From contig VCMS01000242.1 in assembly GCA_022539475.1 (NCBI GenBank), positions 21,079 to 85,078 of the forward strand: 64,000 nt of DNA. Direction: 5' to 3'. Below, piece by piece: positions 51,268 through 63,598 of the stretch. The first letter of the stretch is position 1; each line of letters opens with the position of its first letter. Position numbers and translations under genes: made by a program. Below the pieces are notes generated by a model, which was given only the letters and a program-made list of their open reading frames with translations, was not told the DNA's origin and did not search any database. This stretch comes from Gracilaria domingensis. Its lineage: Eukaryota; Rhodophyta; Florideophyceae; Gracilariales; Gracilariaceae.

Positions 51268-52690
51268 GTGTACCCTCTAGACCTTGAGAGGCTATGCAGT
51301 GCAATCCAGAGTGCTTCATTAGAGGATCCTTTTGCACCTGCTGACGGTATTCAAGTAGACGTAATGGCAGAATTACGGGCTTGTCGACTACAAAATGCAA
51401 ATCCTCTAGATTCTTCAATCGACCAGTTACCAATCGCAGAAGCGAGGTCTCGTTGTCAAGTATTGGTGAGGGGAATGTTATACTGCATGATGACGCCATC
51501 GGTGCAAATACAACTCATCCCACTTCGTCCATGCGGCTGGGGGCTGATCTTGTCGCTGTAGCTATCGCCTTGTCTGATGAACTTCAAACCAACGAGTTGG
51601 ATGCTGCTGTTTTACTTTTTGATGCCCGCATGAGGGCTTCACATCGCCCAGATCACGATGTTGTCGCCGCGACCAAGGAGCTATACGCTCTCTGTCGACG
51701 CTAACGTGCTCAATACATGCAGGAAATTATTTGGGCTGCCCTCCTAACACCATCAAGTGTCCCACAAAACGAAGAGAGTTTTGTATCTCTGTTGATGAGA
51801 GAGAGAGAGAGAGATGTTCTTGTGGTCGAACATCAAGTCTTCGCAAATCTTGTTACACGGCTCTACGAAGGAGTTCAGGCGGTGAAAACGAGTACTACGT
51901 GACCGAGGGATCCGAAGGGACTGTACTATGGAGAGTATCTGCTTCTCGCTGAGACGATCTTCCTCGTTGCGTACACGGTGCAGCTTACGAGCGCCGAAGC
52001 TCTAGCTCTTTGGAAGCTAGTGTACATCGCTGAGAGTTTCCATTCAAGAGTTATCGAAAGAGATCGTGGACATTCGAAGCCGGGACGGATTGGAGTTTCC
52101 GTTCTTTCTTCGCATAATGCAAAGCAAAACTGGAGCTCCTCACCATCAGAGCTTGTCTCTCGCGAGGCAGTAGAAGCAGAAGGGGTGTGCAATCTGTTGC
52201 TCCTGGCATGGATGTGTGCTCTAGATCGAACAAGATATCATGATATGTACAGTACGATCCAAGAACCGGACAAAAGGGTGTCAACTGCTTGCTGAAGGAT
52301 TTTTCTTTTATGCCAAGAACCAGTGGAATGCCGGTCGTTGGCGACGATGATCAAAAAGAACGGAACATGCCGAAACGAATATCAGCAGTTGAACTTGTAG
52401 CAGCTGTATTCCGACTGGCAGTCGCTACAACCGACGAAGAGGAAGCAGTTGGAACTTTCCGTTAAAGCTAGAACTGCCCTGTACGGGGCGTTTGTGATCT
52501 GCGGGCCACTTGCACAGACGACTGGATCCGAGGACGTTCTCGCTAGTTCACTTGGAGGTTTTTGAGAGATGTCTTTTTGATTACCTTGGTTAGAAATAAC
52601 TCCTTCGCACCACCTCGGGCTTCTTTGTCTATACGGTGTCTCAGGCATCGCCGCAGGTTGATCGCAGAGGTCATCTCCTATGTCCGCATG
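51268..52690 (+). pseudogene. Nucleoporin NUP192/NUP205 N-terminal fragment, broken
   Basis: Inner-ring nucleoporin scaffold (alpha-solenoid of about 1700-2000 residues when whole). After a frame change near 51470, EGNVILHDDAIGANTTH and AIALSDELQTNELDAAVLLF match the yeast and animal N-terminal signature (EISLSDG, EAISLSDELNLDE). The same frame runs to 52295 through two in-frame stops, TAA near 51703 and TGA near 51901, and includes GVCNLLLLAWMCALDRTRYH. Frame-shifted protein-like sequence continues to about 52690. The rest of the protein is missing. Confidence 0.6.
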
Positions 52691-53063
52691 CAATATGTCG
52701 TAATGGTCTAGAGCGTGGCTTTGAAGGCGGCCATGCTTCGATATTTTGTCAGACCTAACACGTACAGTTCGCGGATATAGAGCGGTTTGTTAATGCGCAT
52801 ACGGTATACCCTTAAAAGCGCAGCATATCGCTTAAAGATCTGGCCCTTTCGCCATATCTCGTTAACAATCCGTGCCGAAGAATGTACGTACGTAACACAA
52901 TGAGGTGTGCAACAATGTCTTTAACTTTTAAGTCGTGTGGAAGATCAAGATCCAGGTTTTCATTTCATGACTTCGCGTCTTCCTACATGGCTGTTTGGGA
53001 GGATCTCTCGGTCTAATTGGAACCTCGCTCGCTGCAACTGAGCAAGTAAAGCAAGTTCAACAA
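52691..53063. other. Intergenic, no gene recognised
   Basis: An open frame runs into the AIF-like fragment from about 52995 without an ATG (SLGLIGTSLAATEQVKQ, hydrophobic). It may be part of a lost upstream exon. Confidence 0.35.
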
Positions 53064-53450
53064 ATGGAACATCCGTCGCGTACTGAATACGAATATCTCA
53101 TTTGCGGAGGGGGCGTTGCAGCCCAAGAAGCACTCAAGACCTTTGTGCATCACAAACAAGCAGATGATCTCCTTCTTGTGGCACCGGAGTGGAGGAATCA
53201 TCAAGTCTTACCGAGTACTGGATGCGCAGAAGTGATAGACGAACCAAGCATGGAAGACAATCTTATCTCTGCGGTTTTAAAAAGGATAGCGCTCATCAGC
53301 TCTACGCCAAAGAAACCAGAACTCCTAATAGGACCGAGCGTCAAATCGATAAATGCAACGAATCGCACCGCGATCCTTGACAACGGTGATCAGATTGCGT
53401 TCCGACGATGTCTTATAGCAGTTGGCAGTACGATGCCCTGTCAATTGTAA
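53064..53450 (+). pseudogene. Apoptosis-inducing-factor-like flavoprotein, N-terminal fragment
   Basis: AIF is a mitochondrial intermembrane-space FAD/NADH oxidoreductase. The first Rossmann motif EYLICGGGVAAQEALKTF matches AIF FVIVGGGTAAFAAARSI. AILDNGDQIAFRRCLIAVGS matches KLNDGSQITYEKCLIATGG. The fragment stops with TAA at 53448-53450, so the NADH domain and C-terminal domain are missing. The conserved pocket around YMRPPLSKE is not recognisable. Truncated relic of about 130 residues. Confidence 0.65.
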
Positions 53451-53993
53451 TTCTGGCCTCATATGTATGAGGCCATTTGTCGAATAGACACTAGCTTCGG
53501 CCCTTTTCCTGGCGTGCCTGTTGCTTTTGCTTTGTTTGTTCCCGCCCACCCATCCCTCGGCTATAATTTTGTGCGCCAATATGTAAAACCCTGTTTTGAC
53601 CTCTGCTTGGCCGCTTGTGTTAAGGAGAAGAGGAGTATCCTTGGTGTGGGAGTTATGATCTCGGCTTTTGAGGCATCCTGACCAAGTTCTCGACATCAGT
53701 TTCGGCATCGAGTGCCCTGCGCGATACAGACTCTCGGAATCCCTTGCTTAACTTATTTCACATCCCTCCAGAGCTTGCAAACTAAGATAAAATTCCTCAA
53801 GCTGAGCCCTATCTTCGGGCCGATGTTTAACGATGCGTTTAACGGAGTGTGTTAGCTAGGCAAATCATATGATTAAGTCTCGAGCAGATCACTCGCGGTT
53901 TAATCTTTACGAAAGCAGCTGCTCTGAAGCACAAAGTTTGCTGGTAGTAGATGCAATGGTGTGTGCTGCTATCGAAGGCGGGGTTTAGTTCCA
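53451..53993. other. Intergenic, no gene recognised
   Basis: About 540 bp between the AIF-like relic and the 3' end of SRP72. Nothing supported. Confidence 0.4.
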
Positions 53994-56095
53994 TTACTTC
54001 CTACCTTTTTTTCTCCTTTGCATTCGAGGTCTACCTCTTGGCGGCAGAGCATTCGTTTGGGTAGAGGAAGCCTCCGGCGAAACCTTGTCGGCCAAGCTTT
54101 GAGCTGCGCCCTCAGCTGATGCTGCGTCAGCTCCTTGAGATCCCCGGAAAGGTGCTTGATCTCGTTTTGGTTTCTTTTTTCTGTAACCCGACGGCAACGT
54201 TTTCGGTAACCACCTTTCCGGGTCTGGCGGAGGGCCATCAGGATCGTAGTTTTTAGGCAATCTCTTCTTCTTTGGCTTCTTCTTCCTCTCCGGGCGCTGA
54301 GTTGCCGCAGTCAATTTATCCTGGACCTCGTCCGCATTGTCAACAGTTCCAATGGACAAATGCTTTCGTTTTGGTGGTGGAAGCTGTTCTAGTCGTTCGG
54401 CATCTGCTCCAGTTGCATGCATGCTCGTTCCTGGCAATGCGGATGCAATGCGATCTGCTTCGTCAGGATCAAAATGGGACGTCGCTACTACTAACTGCGC
54501 AGTGGCAAGAGCATCGCTACTAGAGGCTCTGGCACAATCTCGAAGAATTTCCGCACTTTCTTGATACAAGCCGTTTCTGAGAAGCATTGCAGGCAGCTCA
54601 CGGCTAGCGCTTGTTTTCAGATCACCATTTGTGTTTGACTCAAAATTCTTGAGAAGACAGACACCATCCTGGAATTGATCGCATTGCTCTAGGAATGACG
54701 ACGCGGTACACACTGCGGCGGGGCAATCTGGGAACAATTTCTGAAGAAGATCAGCGGCACGCTTTTGCTCACCATGCGAAGCAGCTAGTTGGATTCTTGC
54801 CGCCCGAAAGATAGGGGTGTCTGTTGCTTCCGAAAGCAACTTATCAGCATTTTCTAGCTGTCCTTTCTCCGCATAGAGACTGGCCTCAAGAAGGCGTACA
54901 AGAGAATCGTCGGAATAGTGCACTTTCAGCATTTCGATTTCGGAACGACAGGCATCAAGTCTGCCCTTCTGTACAAAGAGCACCGCTGTGTTCCTACCCA
55001 TTGCTTGACGTTGGTGTGAAGTAAGCTTTCGCACAACATTTTTGGTGGCAGTCGTCTTCATTTTCTTCAGCCCCTCAACCAGCGCTTCGTGCTGTTGCTT
55101 CGATCATCCTCTCGTGCCGTCCTGCGCATTAGAAAGGGTAGACTTTTCGAGAGCGAGCTGCCCGATCGCGACCGTAAGATTATTTGCTGCTACAGCTAGT
55201 GATGAGGCATCGCATCTTCTTCCATTCACGACTTCGTAGTACGAATGCTTGGCTGCTTCAATATCTCCGGCCATGTGCTTCAAGTATGCTTGCTGTACAA
55301 ATAGTGGAGCCGTTGCCTCTTCGATATCGTCGTCTTCCTCGTCAAGTTCTGAATTGATCAAAGCTTCTGCCTTCTCCAAACATGCTTCAGCGTTGTCGAA
55401 ATCTTCTCGAGCTACATGACTACATGCAGCATTGTACTCAATTTCGTAACTTGGTCGAAGTCCCTTATGTACAGAAAAAACTTTTTCGTATGTGCGGGCG
55501 AGGATCATCGAAGCCGTAGCGTTTGTAGCGAGTTCGTTAACTGCACTCGTCAGCTGCTCCAGATCTGCCGCAGTAACTGGGGAAGCGACCGGAGCAGCTC
55601 TTGAAGTAATACCTGGTAGTCTCCATCGGGAAGTGGCCGCGGGCTGCTTTTTCTCTTTAAGCGTGTTGCGTGCTTGGCTCAAAACGAGCTCATACAAATT
55701 AGTGGCTTCATCATATCGACCTGCGCGATAGAGAAGCTGGGCTTTTAGCTTTTGAATGTCTTCGCCGTGGGAAGCGTCTACTGAATCGATCGCTTCAGCA
55801 AGACGTTCGGTCCAGCCCACGCGGTGTATGCCTCAGCATACACAAGTTGCTCCTTAAATGGTGGTGATTTTGCCTGAAGGAGGGCCTCAATGGACGAAAG
55901 TGCCTCATCTAATCTACCCAAATGAATTAAGGAGAACGCACGAACGGCATCCAGAATGTGGGTGACCGACGGCGACCGTCTCTTGTTGCGCTTCCGGAAC
56001 TGATTGACGCGATTTAGTACCGTCTCATATTGTCCTTGATTGAAAAGCTGCTTAATCTCATCAACGGCACCATCTTGAAGTTCAGAGGCTGTCAT
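53994..56095 (-). pseudogene. SRP72: Signal recognition particle 72-kDa protein (SRP72), two lesions
   Basis: SRP72 binds 7SL RNA and SRP68 in the particle that targets nascent chains to the ER. ATG at 56095. TPR-like repeats fill the N-terminal two thirds (FNQGQYETVLNRVNQF, RAGRYDEATNLYELVL, NAACSHVAREDFDNAEACLE). The C-terminal RNA-binding motif is diagnostic: KRLPKNYDPDGPPPDPERWL, then YRKKKPKRDQAPFRGSQGA, and a basic tail to TAA at 53994. Lesions: a frame change near 55810, and an in-frame TGA at 55106-55104, after which the frame continues SKQQHEALVEGLKKM. SRP72 is normally essential and single copy, so an intact copy should exist elsewhere. Confidence 0.85.
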
Positions 56096-58350
56096 GATAA
56101 AATGGAGCCCGAACAGCTTGATGAGATCTGAAGCAACGAGGAGAGCTTAGCTAGTTGTCTCGCACAAGGCGCGATAGACGAAGAATGATATGCTGGCTAA
56201 CCTTTTCAGGCATTTACCAGATATCGTTCAGCAAATTCACTTCAAACAGACCCGTAATAGATGCGACGTTCTCTGAAGGCAACTCGCTCGAAAGTGGAAT
56301 GACAGTTAAAGAAGCATTACAATACAATTGGCCGCGAAACTAGCAATCACAGCAAACCGTGTTTCAACAGACGTTTTCAAACTGACTTGGAGCAACGATC
56401 CCGGATAGATTGACGATCCACCTTTGTGTTACCCAAAGTGTACCACGGGTTTCGTCGATACTGCAGATACACTTGAAGTACCGACGGTACCAGCGGCCAT
56501 CGCTTCCCATGACTTGCGCGCCATTCGCTCTCGCCGAACATTTTCCTCATGGCCTCAGCACCGTCAGCCGTGTACGTGCGATAAGGCGTTCGGCAACTGG
56601 CATGGTTGTGATGTGTACTTCACACTGGACTTCCGCCCGCGCCGTATTGTGCGCTCAAGCTACAATAGCCCACCTTTCGCGTGCCCGTATGCCATTAAAA
56701 GTTGCACTGGACGAAGCACCGACTTGAAATGGTTATACCCGGAAGCAAGCGGTAAGCATTAGACCCAGGAATGGACTGCGATAGCCCTGCTGGGTTCGGT
56801 GCGCACTTCTCGCACATGGAACTACGCAGGTTGCATACGCGTTTTGCCGTTCCTGCGCGCTAACAAACAGACAAATCTTCTCTGCGCGTCGGTCCTCACC
56901 GCGACGGCGATTCGCGCGTGCCCGTGCGGCGGTCGGTGCTTTGGTGAAATCGTCTGTTTTGTGGACTGTTTAAGGTAAACGATCTGTGGTGCGAACGAGC
57001 TGGAACACGCGTGTAATAGGCTGGGCTGCGAGGATTACAGATGGCGGCGCGATGGCAGCCGCGTTGTGTCGGAAGGCGTAGCAATGCAACGGCTGTGGGC
57101 ATTGAAGGGCAATGGGTGTGAGTGAGTGAGAAGATTTGCGGTGGTGCAGTATTGCGCGCTGTCGGCATAAGGAGCCCTCGGTACTCTCGCCTCGCGCGGC
57201 AGTCATTGGCGCCAACCACTTGCCTCACGTCCTCCACGTCTTCCTTTCGCAACGCCACTCCTCGACACCTAGCTTGGACTGAACGGAACGAACCTCGCGC
57301 CCCGACAAGGCTCGCGCCGATTTGGGGGCGCCGAAGCATTCAGCTTGCAATGTGACTTGCTGCTGAGCTCCGAGGACGGTGGGGGCCATCGCCGCGAGGG
57401 GTGCACGATGTGGTAGAGAATGGATCGGACGTTGCGCCGCGAACAGCTGCGAACACGCCCTGTGCAACTTCCGCTGTGGTGAGGCGTACTTGGCAGCAGA
57501 GATGCGATCATGCCGTATGCGCGCTGAACCACGAGACGCCTTCTCTTCGCTCGCATCCCGCAGCGGCCGTGGATGACTATGCAAATGTTGAGATCAGCGT
57601 GTGTGACTATGCGGACGCGGCGCTGCTGGCCACGATCGCCGTGGAGTGCGCAAAAAGGTTGCTCGTGCACCACGCTGCGGCTGGCAGGTTGGCTGCTGCT
57701 GGTCGAAATCAGCATTATCGATGTGCGGAAAGGCAGCAGAACGCCGCTCCGGCACGGAAGCGCGCAGGCGCCAGCGCGCGTGCGCATGAACGGCTGTTCC
57801 GTCGGACAACGGCAGATGAGCTGCTGGGGGATGGATGCGCATATAGCTGTTTGCTCGGTGATGCTCCCGAGTCGGAGGTCACAGCTGTGTGATCATCCAC
57901 GGCGCGTGGGCTCTCGCATTCAGAGTGCCAAATGTACGACGCGCACACGTGGACACAAACTGTGCGCCGTTTGCCGTTCACAAGATGCACGCTCCCAAAA
58001 CTAAACACTGGACAGTTCGTAACTTTGGCGACTTGTGAAGCGTCAAGCGCTTCTTCGCTGCCAGTAGATAATTGCACAAGTACCGATGCGGGCTATCTTG
58101 AAGGAAGAGAGACTCGTCCTTTTGCGCTGCATGCGATCGCAATGATGCGTTATGCGCCCACCGCGCGCATGATTGGAGGATTGCAATGTTACATACGTTG
58201 GCGAGGCTCTTCTGCGCTGTTGCGCTGGCGATTCTTTGCGAATGGGTTGCTATACTGCATTTTGATTGATACATCTCCTACTCGCATCGGAGCGTTCGTC
58301 GACGTTCCCAGTTTGACAACAGAGGAAACTGTAGAGGCGCAAGAGTGATC
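56096..58350. other. Long stretch without a recognised gene
   Basis: About 2.2 kb of mixed composition. Protein-like pieces occur on the plus strand near 57560-57690 (YANVEISVCDYADAALLATI) and 57932-58348 (MYDAHTWTQTVRRLPFT...), in different frames, perhaps another relic. A 56424-56762 plus-strand frame has ten cysteines but no known motif. Confidence 0.35.
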
Positions 58351-59466
58351 TGATTGATTACATTAAGAGCCGTAAAAGCGAAACTTCTGGCCAGTTATAG
58401 GCCGCAACTATAAAACTATTGGTTTAAGTCCTCAGAAGGCCGCATGTACTTCTGCACTTTTGCAAAACAGCTCATATTCATATGACCTTCATACTTGCAT
58501 CCAAAATAAATATACAAATCTGACGGAACATAAAACAGTTCTTAAGGCTTCCAACTTATCGCGCAAAGAGTGACTCTCACTCAGAGTATCTCTTCTGTAT
58601 ATATCAATAAATATTATATACAAAAGAGACAATTTGAAAACATTGATAGTAAAAAACTCAACATGAATCGTGCTGACCATGTGCCCACATCAAATAATCT
58701 TCTCTTTTCTGTTAAACCATAAATATTCAATAAATAACAAAAACCGAAAACATGATAAACATTTTTTAAAAGTATTGAACAACAATAAAATAAAAAGTTT
58801 TCTCCTATGCTAAATATTTATTGGTCATTTTAAAATTCCAAAAAAAATTTAAAAACTTAAAAACTTACGATTAACGTTTGATTACAATATAATCTTATCG
58901 AAAAGACTATAAGAGCTTAAAACAAATTCTTGTTCCAATTCCAAATTATTATTTTCAAATTTATCAGGTCTTTTTTTGTTAACCGTATCCCACATACGGC
59001 CAGGAAAGGCCGCATGCAGCCTACATCGGCCAATTGTATTACAGTTGCGGACCGCAAGGCTGCATGGGGCCTTTATGCGCCAATCAAAATCGTTCTGCGG
59101 GTTTTTGTATCCAATGAAACTCTTCGTGCAACCTCTGCTTCTTTACTATGTTATTGGATAATTTTGGAAAACTCAAATATAAGTTCCAAAATGGACAGTA
59201 TCTTCATACCCAAACATCGATTTGCTTGGGATAAACCTTAATGGCTCTATTGCTCATGCAACGGTACAAATAATTCTAGTTCACATGAACGTTATATGTT
59301 TTTTGTTCTTCTTCCCATTAGTTTTCTACTGACAAGCTCTACATTTTTCTCCTTCTTGCCATATTCGCAACTTTTTTACTTACGGTATACAATTTTGTAC
59401 TTCATCGTACTATCAAAAACCTGTTTACCTGAAATACCCATACTGTGGTTAAGCAAGTACTCAATT

Positions 59467-61251
59467 ATGTTCCATCGTAGAATTGATGAGATTGCGTCTT
59501 ACTTGCTCCCTATGACATCTGGTTGCCTACCGCAGCAGCACAATGAGTTTCATTACACAATTCAAAATGGTCTTGCTACGATGCATTGTCTTTCCAATTT
59601 TCTGGAACAAGTTTCGCAACAAAATTCGTCAGTTGGTTCGATTGTATTTGCTATCTATGTGAAATGTACAAAGCCGAAAGCGCAATTTAACGATATCTCC
59701 AACAAAACATTTTGTTTCAAAGGTTCAGAGCTACATGATGGCAACGAAAATGAAAATGTTGGGGAGATTAACTTGCTGGAAAGTACTGCAGACAATGAAG
59801 ACCAAGAAATGCCACTGCCGTCGTTTGACAACACACAGAATGAGCACGGACGACCTCACACAACCTCACCTACATTTGTTCCAGCGTTGGAACCCATTGA
59901 GTGCTCCGAAATGCACGATTTGAATCCAAACAATGGCGAGACAGATGCGTGTCGTCGAAACAACGCGATTGTAAGAGAAATATCACCAAATTCTACGACA
60001 CCAAGAACCCCATTTTCGAATCTTGTTCCACGCATTACAGCCATGCCTCGTGTCATTCAATCGTCTAGAATACCAGCGTCACTTATTGGAACTTTGAACT
60101 TGGGTGGAGTACGGAAGCAGAAAACAGTTCAGTATACTTTCCCAATCTCTTGCGACTCTGCCGCAAGTTGCCTGTCGCTGCTTTTAGATGCGAGTTCAGT
60201 GACGCTTCATTCATCCAGCACAAAACCGACAACAATAGCGTCTGTAAATGCTCGCATGAGTGAGAAAATTGTAACAGCAATATTTCAGAAGCAAAAGAAC
60301 ATGATGAAGAAGAACGGTGGAAATGTAAATGGCATGAAGTACGTAACGCTGTTACCTACTCAACTTCAGAAAAAGAACGTCATATTGGAGTTTCCTTGTC
60401 TTGAACTGGTACGAAGAAAGGAAGAACATTTCAAACTTTTGCGGAGTCAAAGAATTTCAACCAACGTCTCAAAAGCAAGCAAAAACTCTAAAGAAACAAA
60501 CATTTCGCTTTTGTCTTTTATGCTAATGAATGAAAGCGAACATACGGATATTCGAAACGACATCATGAGTTTTGCGTTTGAAGGATTCGGAAGATGCAGA
60601 AGAGTCTCGGATTGCAAGGATGAGTGTACAAATAAGAGTTTATTCATGAACATTATCTATGAAACTGAACCACAGAGTATTGATAACAGAATTGGTTTTG
60701 GTACAGTAGATCCATTTGCCACGTATCTATTTGGTAACAGAATCCCTTCAGGTGAATTCTTGGTGAAGTTTGAAAAGGTTGTGAACACTCTTTTTCTCGA
60801 AAGCACGAGGTATCGGAACTTTGGTGTAGATCACGTTATGAAGTATCCAGTTACATGGAGCAGAAGTGCTATTAGTCGCGTAATTGTGAAGAATGAGTTC
60901 TCTGAACCTCTTGGGACAGCGATCATGGTACGTCAAATACTGATACATGGTCCGATTTCAGCAAACAAGAACATGGATATCGGATATGCGTGTGAACTCT
61001 GTGACTTCATGTTCTTGCAAAGTCCTGGACAAGTGGCACTTTCATCAAGTGAGACAGATATGTCTCACTCCGATATTTTGAACATGAGGTATCCATTTGC
61101 GGAGTGGTACAGTTTGAGAATCATATCGCATCTCCAGAAAAAGCAGTTTGAAACAATACCGATTACAATGTCACACTTGTTGAAGAGCAGAGCGTTCATA
61201 TGGCATAGAAATCAGGTCTCAGAAATATCGCAGTTGCCTCGGAGTGACTAA
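59467..61251 (+). CDS. Unknown 594-residue protein of the AT-rich island
   Basis: Intact frame. ATG 59467 (MFHRRIDEIASYLLP) is preferred because the upstream ATG at 59296 would add a very hydrophobic 57-residue leader. Residues about 90-220 are disordered and acidic. A coherent second half includes GVRKQKTVQYTFPISCD, MKYVTLLPTQLQKKNVILEF and GFGTVDPFATYLFGNRIPSG. No family recognised. It converges on the PIF1 gene. Confidence 0.6.
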   Translation: MFHRRIDEIASYLLPMTSGCLPQQHNEFHYTIQNGLATMHCLSNFLEQVSQQNSSVGSIVFAIYVKCTKPKAQFNDISNKTFCFKGSELHDGNENENVGEINLLESTADNEDQEMPLPSFDNTQNEHGRPHTTSPTFVPALEPIECSEMHDLNPNNGETDACRRNNAIVREISPNSTTPRTPFSNLVPRITAMPRVIQSSRIPASLIGTLNLGGVRKQKTVQYTFPISCDSAASCLSLLLDASSVTLHSSSTKPTTIASVNARMSEKIVTAIFQKQKNMMKKNGGNVNGMKYVTLLPTQLQKKNVILEFPCLELVRRKEEHFKLLRSQRISTNVSKASKNSKETNISLLSFMLMNESEHTDIRNDIMSFAFEGFGRCRRVSDCKDECTNKSLFMNIIYETEPQSIDNRIGFGTVDPFATYLFGNRIPSGEFLVKFEKVVNTLFLESTRYRNFGVDHVMKYPVTWSRSAISRVIVKNEFSEPLGTAIMVRQILIHGPISANKNMDIGYACELCDFMFLQSPGQVALSSSETDMSHSDILNMRYPFAEWYSLRIISHLQKKQFETIPITMSHLLKSRAFIWHRNQVSEISQLPRSD

Positions 61252-61610
61252 GTCTACGAATGACAATATTTTGCAGTAAAATTCTTTCTACGAGACATAT
61301 ATTTCTCAAAGAGGTCTTGCATCTAATATGAGCTGGGTACACTTCATGCCCTATGCCATGAGATCAATCCGTATGACACATGTTTATCACGTAAACCTTG
61401 TCCGAGACGTGTAAGAAGTGTTCCTAATAAACGTATTGCATTTTCTTCATGAAGCTGATCAGGTTGAAGCAGAACAATGCTTCGTAGAAATCAACACTTT
61501 ACTGGGAAATGGAACAAAACTACCTATCTTTAAATTGGTAATGGACAAGTTTGTCTTGCACACTTCGCAACCCTGTGCATCCAAAGTTCGAGTACTTTGC
61601 TCGTGCTAAT
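61252..61610. other. Intergenic between convergent genes of the AT-rich island
   Basis: No gene recognised. Confidence 0.4.
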
Positions 61611-63015
61611 CTATTCTGTAGTGATCGGCACGAAAGGATTAATTTCCGAAATCACACGACTTGGGTAGTGAATTTGAAGTCTCCGAATGTATTTCATATA
61701 CTTCTCAGCAACGATGTTGGTTCGGACGTGTTCTTTCGTCAACCCACTCACCCATAACCCTTCTAACGATTCGCACCGAGAAAGTGCAACATAAACCATT
61801 CCCACTGGTTTCCAACTGCTCGAAATGAACTCAACCGCAACGTTTTGCAGAGTAAGACCCTGACATTTGTGAATCGTTACGGCATACGCAGGTATGACCG
61901 GAAATTGCGCACGGGAGGCCAAAATAGATGTATCTCTGTCTCGTACAGAGAAACTTTCCCTTTTCAGAACACATTCGTGTCTTTCATTCTCAACGCGATA
62001 CTTGAGACATTCTACATTTCCAGAAGGTGCGAGAACAATATCAGAAATAATTAGCTTCTTGCCTGGTAGACAAGACCCAGGCTTTCTAGTTAGCAACACA
62101 GCAGCACCTACTTTGACACTCACAATGTCCGGTGCCGCCTTTTGTAATCTTTTGATCAAAGTTCTTCTCGAAACTCTTCCCTCCGAATTGCCCGGGACAT
62201 ATGTGTCTCGCGCGTGACAGTGGTGCAATTTCCCAGACAAGCCCTCTAGAACCTTTTCATTATACCTTGAAACTTGCGAACGGTAAAGAAAAAGCATTGA
62301 ATGTCCCCTTGATGGTTTCAGGATGACCCTACTCGTCTTATTAATGCGGTTAATATCCTCTTCTGTACTCATTCCGTTACCGATACGTTGAAGAATGGAA
62401 AAAACTCCTTGTCTTTGCGCTGTCTATGATTTATTGAGATCACAGAAACAATTCCGGTCCCAAAACCTCCAAAAGTAAGAGACCACGGACGGGAAAGGTG
62501 CGCATAGCTATTTCCGAATGGAAGGGACCCGAATTGCTGCACTGGTCCCAATTGAAATAGATCGAGAGAGAGAACTACTTGTCTACCTCCAAACGGTAGT
62601 GCACAGTCAACATTATTGCGAACCAGGTATCTCAGAACGGCATCTATGGCCTCCAAAGTCTCTGAGGTAAGAAGAAAAACTTCCTCGATTATAAGAACTT
62701 GGACTCTACGAAGCTTGTTCATTTTCAACTTGTCTTTCTTAACTTCTTCAAGAAGTTTTTCTTTCGAAAGAGCCCAGTTGCGTAAATTCCAAAAACTGAA
62801 CTCACAATTCTTCCCCCAATCGGTGTGGAAGCCTGATGAGTATGAGCGCAGGCAGTTTCCACGGGATACTCTCCGATATTTTTTGACGCGTAGTCAAGCA
62901 TAGTTTTAATGAGCAATGACTTTCCACTGTCCGCACTTCCCAGTAGAGCAATTGAATTCCCGTTTTCGAAAGCCTCCATTGTGCACCGTTGCACAGAATC
63001 AAGAACTGGAGGCAT
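61611..63015 (-). pseudogene. PIF1-family DNA helicase, two frameshifts
   Basis: Superfamily 1B 5'-3' helicase. ATG 63015 (MPPVLDSVQRCTMEAFENGN) lies just before Walker A, LLGSADSGKS. Walker B is VLIIEEVFLL, where the family has DE. Motif III is GGRQVVLSLDLFQLGPV (family GD). INHRQRKDKEF, then FPVIPAYAVTIHKCQGLTL and VYVALSRCESLEGLWV, are characteristic C-terminal motifs. Frame changes lie near 62750 (in GAAAGAAAAAC) and 62390 (in a run of six T on the coding strand). Both are at homopolymer runs, so slippage or assembly error cannot be excluded. About 468 residues if continuous. Confidence 0.85.
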
Positions 63016-63303
63016 AGATCTTTTGAAACAGATATCCCTTACGAGTATGAAAGAGAAAATGAAGAGTACAAATACGACAAGAGCACCGGAAGCCAAGTGA
63101 AGTAAAGTATGAGGGAGGTGAAAATTTACTCTTGATACACTTGGTCACGTACGCGTTTGTAGCAGGATTTACTTCTTTCTTTACCGACAAAGTTGTTCAA
63201 AGATTTTTGGCGCCAAATTTTATCGGGTTTTCTTCTATCACACACATGAATGGCAGATGCCACTGGCAGTAGGTACCTTAGTATTTTCATAGACGTCAAT
63301 TAA

Positions 63304-63378
63304 AATGGATCAACTTGTTTTTTCACTTTCGCGGTAATCACATTCCATGACGAAATTTACAAAACAAGTTGATCCATT
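63304..63378. repeat. Perfect 18-bp inverted repeat upstream of PIF1
   Basis: Arms 63304-63321 (AATGGATCAACTTGTTTT) and 63361-63378 are exact reverse complements with a 39-base spacer. It lies in the roughly 580-bp divergent intergenic region between the PIF1 gene and the last ORF. It could be a regulatory or replication-related hairpin. Confidence 0.9.
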
Positions 63379-63598
63379 GCATCCACATCACAGATCCCAA
63401 AGTACCAAAACTGATTTGTGTAAATGCATTGTGTGCGTCGCGTTGTCAACCATGTTCTGTTTTACTTCAGCGATCGCCAAAAAAGAACAGCTCAAGTTCA
63501 TCACATCCTCTGTGACCAACGTTGAGTGCATCCGATTGTTCTGCGTGCATTTCATATCGTTACAAGCTTTATATCTTTGTGTCTTTTTCTCAAAACCG

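Noticed and set aside
58980-59080. GGCCGCATGCAGCC-type inverted pieces in the AT-rich island considered as a terminal repeat
   Set aside because: Arms are short and imperfect, and no partner is seen at the other side of the island.
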